Origin: an uncultured Mycolicibacterium sp.
Lineage (GTDB): Bacteria; Actinomycetota; Actinomycetes; Mycobacteriales; Mycobacteriaceae
DNA length: 8,801 bases
Reading direction: 5' to 3'
NCBI RefSeq assembly: GCF_937941905.1
Contig: NZ_CALDGS010000160.1
Location: 1 to 8,801, forward strand
The position numbers were made by a program, and so were the translations under genes. Shown in pieces: positions 1-4,739 of the stretch. The notes under the pieces are model-generated. The model was not told the DNA's origin. It did not search any database and saw nothing but the letters and a program-made list of their open reading frames with translations. Within the stretch, counting starts at the first letter, position 1. Each line of letters starts with the position of its first letter.

Positions 1-1
1 G

Positions 2-478
2 AAGTCGATGCTGCGCAACAAGGCCGCGGTCAGCGACATCCGCGACTTCACCGAGCAGAAGTTCCGCTCGGTGCTCGAGGAGCCGATGTACGAGGAGGGC
101 ACCGGCGACCGCACCAGGGTCCGGCGTCTGCTGCTGACCAGCGGCAAGCTCTACTACGAGCTCGCCGCCCGCAAGGCCAAGGAGAAGCGCGACGACGTGG
201 CGATCGTGCGCATCGAGCAGCTCTACCCGCTGCCGCCGCGGCGGCTGCGGGCGACGCTCGAGCAGTACCCGAACGTCGCCGAGTACTTCTGGGTGCAGGA
301 GGAGCCGGCCAACCAGGGCGCGTGGCCGACGTTCGGCCTGGTGCTGCCGGAGATGCTGCCCGACATCCTGACCGGGATCCGGCGGATCTCGCGGCGGGCG
401 ATGTCGGCGCCGTCGTCGGGCTCGTCGAAGGTGCACGCCGTCGAGCAGCAGGAGATCATCGACGAGGCGTTCGCCTGA
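2..478 (+). CDS. kgd: Multifunctional 2-oxoglutarate decarboxylase/dehydrogenase E1 (Kgd/SucA), C-terminal fragment
   Basis: This is the last 158 residues of the large thiamine-diphosphate enzyme that decarboxylates 2-oxoglutarate in the TCA cycle. In mycobacteria it is a roughly 1,230-residue protein that fuses an E2-like succinyltransferase domain to the E1 part. The reading frame is open through the left edge, so the first Met at 8 is internal and the codons start at position 2. The fragment belongs to the C-terminal transketolase-like region: visible family motifs are SMLRNKAAVSDIRDF at the start, GKLYYELAARK, VRIEQLYPLPP, WVQEEPANQGAW and the conserved tail RRAMSAPSSGSSKVH followed by AVEQQEIIDEAFA. 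It ends at TGA 476-478, giving a natural-looking full C-terminus. The next gene converges on it, with a strong palindrome at 491-546 that could stop transcription. Identification is by recognised family sequence. The thiamine-binding and E2-like domains lie outside the window. Confidence 0.96.
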   Translation, partial: KSMLRNKAAVSDIRDFTEQKFRSVLEEPMYEEGTGDRTRVRRLLLTSGKLYYELAARKAKEKRDDVAIVRIEQLYPLPPRRLRATLEQYPNVAEYFWVQEEPANQGAWPTFGLVLPEMLPDILTGIRRISRRAMSAPSSGSSKVHAVEQQEIIDEAFA

Positions 479-490
479 CGCACCCCCGTA

Positions 491-546
491 GCGCGAGCGA
501 CCGTGTCTGCCCGGCGACACGCCGGGGCCGACCCGGTCGCTCGCGC
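491..546. terminator. Long palindrome between convergent kgd and DUF732 genes; candidate bidirectional terminator
   Basis: A perfect 13-bp inverted repeat (GCGCGAGCGACCG at 491-503, its complement at 534-546) encloses a 30-nt interior. The interior can fold further: 505-507 pairs with 530-532, and 510-516 pairs with 520-526 around a 3-nt loop (517-519). An alternative inner pairing is GTGTC (503-507) with GACAC (516-520). It starts 12 nt after the kgd stop and ends 26 nt before the DUF732 stop, so it could serve both strands. No T-run follows on either side, so it is not a classical intrinsic terminator; T-poor hairpins are common in mycobacteria. It could instead be a dispersed intergenic palindrome. 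Confidence 0.55.
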
Positions 547-572
547 CGTTCCGGGGACCGGTCGGGCGCGGT

Positions 573-950
573 TCAGACGAGGTTCAGCCACTCCAGCGGG
601 ATCGGCGAGCGGCCGTCGGCCAGCGCGGCGACCGCGCCGGGACAGAACACCGAGATGGCGATCCCGGTGAACATCGTGGCCGCGCCCAGCGGGTAGCCGA
701 GCTCCTCGGCGACCCGGCCCGCCAGGTCGGCGGCCCGCTGGCCGGGTTCGGCCAGCCGCGGGCAGACCTCCTGACCCACCGCCGCCGCCCGGGCCGGATC
801 GATGTGGGTCAGGCCGCGGTTCTGCAGGGCCCGCAGGAAGACGTCCACGCCGGTGTCGGCCTGCGCCGGGGTCGCGACCGCGCCGGTCGCGCCCAACAGC
901 CCGGCGGACAGCGCCACGGCGCCGAGGGTCGCGATGCGGTTGCGCTTCAT
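573..950 (-). CDS. DUF732 domain small secreted protein
   Basis: This encodes a 125-residue exported protein. Residues 1-31 are a Sec signal peptide: basic start MKRNR, a hydrophobic stretch to about residue 26, and a cleavage site after AQA (29-31), leaving a mature protein of about 94 residues. The mature part fits DUF732, a family abundant in mycobacteria: an early D-x-FL motif (VDVFLRALQNRGL, about 35-47), a G-Q-x-VCPRL segment with Cys63, and ISVFCP with Cys103. The two cysteines probably form a disulfide outside the membrane. No molecular function is established for the family. The gene converges on kgd and diverges from the SDR gene. The ATG at 950 has no clear Shine-Dalgarno sequence, and a GATCAT element sits exactly 6 nt upstream, so it may be leaderless. 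A larger overlapping frame on this strand is arginine/proline/glycine-rich and is a codon-bias shadow. Confidence 0.85.
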   Translation of the reverse strand: MKRNRIATLGAVALSAGLLGATGAVATPAQADTGVDVFLRALQNRGLTHIDPARAAAVGQEVCPRLAEPGQRAADLAGRVAEELGYPLGAATMFTGIAISVFCPGAVAALADGRSPIPLEWLNLV

Positions 951-956
951 ATCCGC

Positions 957-962
957 ATGATC
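957..962 (-). promoter_or_regulatory. Weak candidate -10 element for a leaderless DUF732 transcript
   Basis: Reading on the minus strand, GATCAT (962 down to 957) is followed by exactly 6 nt and then the ATG at 950. That is the geometry of a -10 hexamer with transcription starting on the A of the start codon. It departs from the mycobacterial TANNNT pattern at the first base. The absence of a ribosome binding site upstream of the ATG is the main support. I see no convincing -35. Confidence 0.25.
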
Positions 963-1007
963 GCCGCCCGGTCACGCACCGTTACCGCGGGGCAGGTCCG
1001 CCTCCGT

Positions 1008-1030
1008 GCGCCGAAACGCACCTTCGGGCG
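1008..1030. repeat. 23-bp direct repeat, copy 1 (divergent intergenic region)
   Basis: This copy matches 1049-1071 at 22 of 23 positions; the only difference is C1025 versus T1066. Its core contains an imperfect palindrome, CCGAA (1011-1015) and TTCGG (1023-1027), around a 7-nt spacer. The copies are 41 bp apart, about four helical turns, so both present the same DNA face. It may be a regulator binding site or a dispersed mycobacterial intergenic motif. Confidence 0.7.
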
Positions 1031-1048
1031 CGCGCAGGGCGGGTTATC

Positions 1049-1071
1049 GCGCCGAAACGCACCTTTGGGCG
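1049..1071. repeat. 23-bp direct repeat, copy 2 (divergent intergenic region)
   Basis: This is the second copy of the motif at 1008-1030. The single base change (T1066) turns one G-C pair of the inner palindrome into G-T, which would still pair in RNA. Copy 2 lies 30 nt upstream of the candidate -10 of the SDR gene, a position typical of an activator site. Confidence 0.7.
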
Positions 1072-1101
1072 GTCATGGCAACCGGGACCGGCGGTACCGG
1101 G

Positions 1102-1107
1102 TACTCT
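1102..1107 (+). promoter_or_regulatory. Candidate -10 element of the SDR gene promoter
   Basis: TACTCT matches the mycobacterial TANNNT -10 pattern. It lies 35 nt upstream of the ATG, which would give a transcript starting at about 1112-1116 with a 5' leader of roughly 30 nt, enough to include the AGGGAG ribosome binding site. The region 17 nt further upstream (1079-1084) has no good -35 hexamer, which is common in mycobacterial promoters. Confidence 0.4.
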
Positions 1108-1130
1108 CGGGGTTCGGACAACCGACGAGT

Positions 1131-1136
1131 AGGGAG
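1131..1136 (+). promoter_or_regulatory. Ribosome binding site of the SDR gene
   Basis: AGGGAG is placed 6 nt before the ATG at 1143. It decides the start: the same frame is open much further upstream, to 804 and beyond, but that extension has no comparable site and reads as low-complexity Arg/Gly sequence. Confidence 0.75.
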
Positions 1137-1142
1137 TGCGCG

Positions 1143-1973
1143 ATGGTGGAGGGCTTCGCCGGCAAGGTCGCGGTGGTGACGGGTGCGGGTTCCGGGATCG
1201 GCCAGGCACTCGCGCTGGAGTTGGCCCGCTCCGGGGCGCGGGTCGCGATCAGCGACGTCGACACCGAGGGGCTGGCCGCCACCGAGGAGCGCCTGCGCGC
1301 CATCGGCGCCGACTACCGCAGCGACCGGCTCGACGTCACCGAACGGGAGGCGTTCGCCGAGTACGCCGCCGCGGTCGCCGACCACTTCGGCCGGGTCAAC
1401 CAGGTCTACAACAACGCCGGCATCGCCTACGCCGGCGACATCGAGAAGACCTCGTTCAAGGACTTCGAGCGGCTGATGGACGTCGACTACTGGGGCGTGG
1501 TGAACGGCACCAAGCTGTTCCTGCCGTACCTGATCGCCTCCGGCGACGGCCACGTCATCAACATCTCCAGCGTGTTCGGGCTGTTCTCGGTGCCCGGGCA
1601 GGCCGCCTACAACGCCGCCAAGTTCGCCGTCCGCGGCTTCACCGAGGCGCTGCGGCAGGAGATGCTGCTGGCCGGGCATCCGGTGAAGGTCACCACCGTG
1701 CACCCGGGCGGCATCAAGACCGGCATCGCCCGCAACATGACCGTCGCCGAGGGCCTCGACCGCGACGAGATCGCCCGCACCTTCGACACCCGGATGGCCT
1801 CCACCACCCCGGAGAAGGCGGCCCGGGTGATCCTCGACGGCGTGCGCCGCAACAAGGCACGGGTGCTCGTCGGCACCGACGCCAAGGTGCTCGACCTGAT
1901 CGTGCGGGTCACCGGGTCCGGCTACCAGCGGCTGTTCACCACGGTGCTGCGCCGGCTGCCCCAGGTGCACTGA
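1143..1973 (+). CDS. Short-chain dehydrogenase/reductase (SDR), Rv1245c-like
   Basis: This is a 276-residue classical SDR, a soluble NAD(P)-dependent alcohol/ketone oxidoreductase; the substrate cannot be told from sequence. Visible elements: the dinucleotide motif TGAGSGIG (13-20), Asp38 at the end of the second strand favouring NAD(H) over NADP(H), NNAG (90-93), catalytic Ser143 in NISSVFG, and the YNAAK active site with Tyr156 and Lys160. HPGGIKT (187-193) is the usual strand after the active site. The active-site Asn of classical SDRs, normally in an N-x-x-G segment, is Asp115 here (DVDYWGV). The length and the position between kgd and lpqZ match M. tuberculosis Rv1245c. The start is fixed by AGGGAG 6 nt upstream and by the glycine-rich motif beginning 13 residues in. 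It is transcribed alone, divergent from the DUF732 gene and convergent with lpqZ. Confidence 0.93.
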   Translation: MVEGFAGKVAVVTGAGSGIGQALALELARSGARVAISDVDTEGLAATEERLRAIGADYRSDRLDVTEREAFAEYAAAVADHFGRVNQVYNNAGIAYAGDIEKTSFKDFERLMDVDYWGVVNGTKLFLPYLIASGDGHVINISSVFGLFSVPGQAAYNAAKFAVRGFTEALRQEMLLAGHPVKVTTVHPGGIKTGIARNMTVAEGLDRDEIARTFDTRMASTTPEKAARVILDGVRRNKARVLVGTDAKVLDLIVRVTGSGYQRLFTTVLRRLPQVH

Positions 1974-1996
1974 GCCCCTTCCCCGCGCGGAAGAAC

Positions 1997-2015
1997 GGCC
2001 GGGGCGCTACCGGCC
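1997..2015 (-). terminator. Candidate terminator hairpin at the end of lpqZ
   Basis: GGCCGG (1997-2002) and CCGGCC (2010-2015) form a 6-bp GC stem with a 7-nt loop that includes the lpqZ stop codon (2007-2009). On the minus strand the stem is followed by GTTCTTCC, a weak pyrimidine tract. A second small inverted repeat, CTTCC (1978-1982) with GGAAG (1989-1993), lies just after the SDR stop and could act for that gene. Both are modest, so this is a tentative call. Confidence 0.35.
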
Positions 2016-2855
2016 CAGGGGGTGGGCGGCGATCCAGGACTCGGCCACCGCGGCCGGGTCCTCGCCGGCGGCCACCTTGCGGCGCATCTCGGCCAGCGCC
2101 TCGGTGTCGAGCACCCCGGCCACCTCGTTGAGCGCGAGCACCTGCCGCTCGTCGAGCTCGTTGCGCCGGTACAGCGGCACCAGGTTCTCCGCCCGCACCA
2201 GCGCGGTGCGGTCGGAGAGCACGACGAACTCCGACGGGGTGTCCGGCGCGGCGGTGGTGGTCCAGGCCGCGTTCACCACCCCGCCCCGCAGCGCCTCGAA
2301 AAGCCGTGCCGTATCCGGGAATTCACGCGGACGCCCGGGACGGCACACGCCCACCGCGGCCGGTGCGGCCACCCCGGCGGTGCCGGCGCGCAGCTGTCGG
2401 CAGTGCCGGGTCAGCGCGGTCAGGTCGCGACCGCCCCAGGCCGTGGCGGTCGCCTCGGTGACCGCCACCGCGGGTTTGTCCTCGGCCGACGAGGTGTAGT
2501 CGCCGGCCGCCACGCCCTCCGGCAGCGCCGAGACGAGTTCGCGGTAGACCTGCTCGGCGGCCCGCGCCGGCGACTCCGGATCCAGCTGTGCGAGCAGCCG
2601 TCCGGTGAACCCCGGGGCGACCCGCACCGCGCCGGAGTCCAGCGCGGCCAGCGGGTCGTCGACCGTCTCCACCCGGGCGGCGGTGCCGTGGTAGCGCAGC
2701 GCCGCCGCGTACAGGTGGGCGATCAGGGCGTGGTCGGGCCCGGGCCGGGCCCCGACCACCAGGCTCGGCGGCGCGGGGGCGGCGCAGCCGACGGCGAGCA
2801 GCACCAGCGCCGCGAGCGCCCCCAGCAGCGCCGGGACCGGCCGGCGTGGGGTCAT
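2007..2855 (-). CDS. lpqZ: Lipoprotein LpqZ, glycine-betaine-type (OpuAC) substrate-binding protein
   Basis: This is a 282-residue lipoprotein whose family binds quaternary ammonium compounds such as glycine betaine for ABC import. The N-terminus is a lipoprotein signal: RR at 4-5, a hydrophobic segment about 9-22, and a lipobox ending AVGC with the lipidated Cys at 24. An OpuAC-like fold follows: SLVVGARPGPDHALIAHLY (31-49) is the first strand and helix, and the C-terminal NLVPLYRRNELDERQV through GEDPAAVAESWI (224-275) is the characteristic end. Cys152 and Cys171 could form a disulfide. Length and position beside the SDR gene match M. tuberculosis Rv1244. No permease or ATPase gene of this transporter type is nearby, so its partner is unknown or it works alone. 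It starts 16 nt after the malic enzyme stop and is probably co-transcribed with it. No Shine-Dalgarno is visible, and the ATG overlaps the stop of a mini-ORF. The ligand is inferred only at family level. Confidence 0.85.
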   Translation of the reverse strand: MTPRRPVPALLGALAALVLLAVGCAAPAPPSLVVGARPGPDHALIAHLYAAALRYHGTAARVETVDDPLAALDSGAVRVAPGFTGRLLAQLDPESPARAAEQVYRELVSALPEGVAAGDYTSSAEDKPAVAVTEATATAWGGRDLTALTRHCRQLRAGTAGVAAPAAVGVCRPGRPREFPDTARLFEALRGGVVNAAWTTTAAPDTPSEFVVLSDRTALVRAENLVPLYRRNELDERQVLALNEVAGVLDTEALAEMRRKVAAGEDPAAVAESWIAAHPLGR

Positions 2856-2875
2856 CGGGTCGTTCGGGGGCTCAT
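2852..2875 (-). CDS. Seven-codon mini-ORF bridging malic enzyme and lpqZ
   Basis: Reading on the minus strand, an ATG at 2875 overlaps the malic enzyme stop as ATGA (2875-2872). It opens a frame encoding MSPRTTR and then stops at TGA 2854-2852, which overlaps the lpqZ start as ATGA (2855-2852). It could carry re-initiating ribosomes from one gene to the next, since lpqZ has no evident ribosome binding site. It may equally be chance, because the whole junction is only 16 nt. No peptide function is implied. Confidence 0.3.
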   Translation of the reverse strand: MSPRTTR

Positions 2876-4077
2876 TCGGGTTCGACCGCGGCCGCCACCG
2901 CCGCCGCGACCGCCGGCGCGACCCGCGGGTCCAGCGCGCTGGGCACGATGTGGTCGCGGGCCAGGTCGTCGCCGACCACGCCGTGGATCGCCTCGGCGGC
3001 GGCCACCTTCATCCGCTCGGTGATCCGCCGCGCCCCGGCGTCCAGCGCCCCGCGGAACACGCCGGGGAACGCCAGCACGTTGTTGATCTGGTTCGGGAAG
3101 TCGCTGCGGCCGGTGGCCACCACCGCCGCGTACTTGCGGGCGACGTCCGGGTGGATCTCCGGGTCCGGGTTGGACAGCGCGAACACGATGCAGTCCGGCG
3201 CCATGGTCGCGATGAGGTCCTCGGGCACCAACCCGGCCGACACGCCGAGGAAGACGTCGGCGCCGGCCAGCGCCTCGGCCATCCCGCCGGTCAGGCCGCG
3301 CGGGTTGGTGCGCCGGGCCAGGTCGGCCTTGACCGGGTTGAGGTTCTCCCGGTCGCTGTGCACGATGCCCTGCGAGTCGAGCACCACGATGTCGCGCACG
3401 CCCTTGGCCAGCAGGATGTTCGTGCAGGCCACGCCCGCCGCGCCGGCGCCGGACACCACCACCTTCAGCGACGGGATGTCGCGGTCGAGCACCTTGGCCG
3501 CCCCGAGCAGCGCGGCCAGCACGACGATCGCGGTGCCGTGCTGGTCGTCGTGCATGACCGGGCAGTCCAGCGCCTCGATCACCCGCCGCTCGATCTCGAA
3601 GCAGCGGGGCGCGGAGATGTCCTCCAGGTTGACCGCGCCGAAGGTCGGGCGCAGCCGCACCAGGGTCTCGACGATCTCGTCCGGATCCTTGGTGTCCAGC
3701 ACGATCGGGATGGAGTCCAGCCCGGCGAAGGCCTTGAACAGCGCCGCCTTGCCCTCCATCACCGGCAGCGACGCGGCCGCGCCGATGTCACCGAGGCCGA
3801 GCACCGCGCTGCCGTCGCTGACCACGGCGACCAGGCGGTGCGCCCAGGTGTACTTCGCGGCCAGCGTGTGGTCGGTCGCGATGGCGCGGCTGACCTGCGC
3901 TACCCCGGGGGTGTAGGCGATCGACAGGGCCCGCTGGGTGTCCAGCGGCGACTTCAGTTGGACCGAGAGCTTGCCGCCCTCGTGATGGGCGAAGATCTCG
4001 GCGTCGTCGACCTTGACCTGCGGGGTCCGCGGCTGCGACGACTGCTCAGGGGAGGGAACAGTGGCACTTTCCGACAC
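2872..4077 (-). CDS. Malic enzyme, compact bacterial type (oxaloacetate-decarboxylating malate dehydrogenase)
   Basis: This enzyme oxidatively decarboxylates malate to pyruvate and CO2 with NAD or NADP, linking the TCA cycle to pyruvate. At 401 residues from the GTG start it is the short bacterial form, without the phosphotransacetylase-like extension of MaeB and well short of the large-type enzyme. Key residues are present: AYTPGVA with catalytic Tyr55, MEGKAALFK with catalytic Lys110, metal ligands in LEDISAP (Glu152, Asp153) and in HDDQHGTA (Asp178), the nucleotide loop GAGAAG (210-215), and LSNPDPEI (301-308). Asp234 after the second Rossmann strand does not settle the cofactor. The GTG at 4077 is the only reasonable start: no other start codon lies between the upstream gene and the conserved VDDAEIFAHHEGGKL region, and a -10 element is placed for a leaderless mRNA. 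It is followed by lpqZ after 16 nt. M. tuberculosis, as I recall, has mdh in the corresponding stretch. Confidence 0.93.
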   Translation of the reverse strand: MSESATVPSPEQSSQPRTPQVKVDDAEIFAHHEGGKLSVQLKSPLDTQRALSIAYTPGVAQVSRAIATDHTLAAKYTWAHRLVAVVSDGSAVLGLGDIGAAASLPVMEGKAALFKAFAGLDSIPIVLDTKDPDEIVETLVRLRPTFGAVNLEDISAPRCFEIERRVIEALDCPVMHDDQHGTAIVVLAALLGAAKVLDRDIPSLKVVVSGAGAAGVACTNILLAKGVRDIVVLDSQGIVHSDRENLNPVKADLARRTNPRGLTGGMAEALAGADVFLGVSAGLVPEDLIATMAPDCIVFALSNPDPEIHPDVARKYAAVVATGRSDFPNQINNVLAFPGVFRGALDAGARRITERMKVAAAEAIHGVVGDDLARDHIVPSALDPRVAPAVAAAVAAAVEPE

Positions 4078-4083
4078 GGCGCC

Positions 4084-4089
4084 AGGGTA
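4084..4089 (-). promoter_or_regulatory. Candidate -10 element for a leaderless malic enzyme transcript
   Basis: On the minus strand TACCCT (4089 down to 4084) matches TANNNT and is followed by exactly 6 nt (GGCGCC) before the GTG at 4077. Transcription starting 7 nt past the hexamer would begin on the G of GTG, giving an mRNA without a 5' leader, a frequent arrangement in mycobacteria. No ribosome binding site precedes the GTG. The -35 region (about 4107-4112) is not recognisable. The 65-nt gap from the upstream gene leaves room for this separate promoter. Confidence 0.5.
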
Positions 4090-4119
4090 CTCGACGGCGC
4101 TCCGGCCGCGGCGCCCCTT

Positions 4120-4133
4120 CCCCGATTGCGGGG
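4120..4133 (-). terminator. Small GC hairpin after the SUFU-domain gene; weak terminator candidate
   Basis: CCCCG (4120-4124) and CGGGG (4129-4133) pair around a 4-nt loop, beginning 9 nt past the stop codon of the SUFU-domain gene. On the minus strand purine-rich AAGGGG follows instead of T residues, so it does not fit an intrinsic terminator well. It lies at the end of the lpqY-sugABC operon and just upstream of the malic enzyme promoter. Confidence 0.25.
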
Positions 4134-4142
4134 TTTGCCGGC

Positions 4143-4739
4143 TCAGTTCGGCGCGGCGGCCGGCCGGTCCGGATCGAGCACGTCCACGCCGTCGGCCGCC
4201 CACGCCTCCCGCATGGCGTCGGCGCCCTTGAGCCGCACCCAGGCGGCCTCGGTGGCGGTGATCGGGGTGGCCGACAGGATCCGCACCGGCTCGAGCGGCG
4301 CGGGCAGCGGCACGTCGGCGATGTCGCCGGTGCCGAGCAGGAACGCGGTGAACGGCGCGCCGCTCCACAGCGACCGGCCGAGATCGACCAGCGCGTCGGG
4401 CACCAGCACCAGGCCCTCGACGGCCGGGGCGGCGGCCAGCACCGCGATGGAGCGGGCCAGCCCGGCCGGGGTGGGCCCGCGCAACGCGACCACGACCTCG
4501 GCGCGCGGCCCGTGCACCGGGTCGGACACGAACGCCGCGGGGTCGCGCATCGGATAGGCCGAACAGCCCAGCGACACGTAGTGGACCACCCCGTCCGGCC
4601 CGGGCCCGAACCGCAGGATCTCGATGCGGTCGGCACCCAGGAAGGTCACGCTCGCCGAGTCCGGTTCGCCGTCGAGGCCGGCGCGGGCGAAATGCTCGCG
4701 CACATGGGCGCGGACGACGGGCAGGACGTCGGTCGCCAC
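4143..4739 (-). CDS. SUFU (suppressor of fused)-like domain protein, last gene of the trehalose importer operon
   Basis: This is a 198-residue soluble protein without signal peptide or membrane segment. The central part resembles the SUFU superfamily: a beta-rich core with VHYVSLGCSAYPM (52-64), RAEVVVALRG (79-88), a helical stretch about 92-104, then LVLVPDALVDLG (110-121) and APFTAFLLG (128-136), with VRILSATPIT (152-161) late in the domain. The animal homologue is a Hedgehog-pathway partner; bacterial SUFU proteins are often immunity proteins of polymorphic toxins, but no toxin gene is visible here. The GTG start at 4739 shares one base with the sugC stop (TAGTG) and lacks a Shine-Dalgarno, so its translation probably depends on ribosomes finishing sugC. 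That ties its production to the transporter. Whether it acts with the transporter is unknown. M. tuberculosis, as I recall, has no such gene directly after sugC. The family call rests on motif resemblance. Confidence 0.75.
   Translation of the reverse strand: MATDVLPVVRAHVREHFARAGLDGEPDSASVTFLGADRIEILRFGPGPDGVVHYVSLGCSAYPMRDPAAFVSDPVHGPRAEVVVALRGPTPAGLARSIAVLAAAPAVEGLVLVPDALVDLGRSLWSGAPFTAFLLGTGDIADVPLPAPLEPVRILSATPITATEAAWVRLKGADAMREAWAADGVDVLDPDRPAAAPN

Noticed and set aside
223..975. A 250-codon minus-strand frame overlapping kgd and the DUF732 gene
   Set aside because: Its translation is Arg/Gly/Pro-rich with no domain, while the DUF732 frame has a signal peptide and paired cysteines.
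804..1142. N-terminal extension of the SDR gene upstream of 1143
   Set aside because: The extension is low complexity, overlaps the DUF732 gene and the intergenic repeats, and the ATG at 1143 has a good ribosome binding site and gives the family length of 276 residues.
951..1142. Possible CRISPR-like array from the paired repeats
   Set aside because: There are only two copies with an 18-nt spacer, no further units and no cas genes.
4078..4368. N-terminal extension of malic enzyme to a Met at 4368
   Set aside because: The extension overlaps the SUFU gene in another frame and is Arg-rich. The conserved protein begins near the GTG at 4077, which has a matching -10 element.
2950..4557. A 535-codon plus-strand open frame antisense to malic enzyme and the SUFU gene
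   Set aside because: Same artefact; no domain or ribosome binding site, and its low-complexity translation is unlike a real protein.
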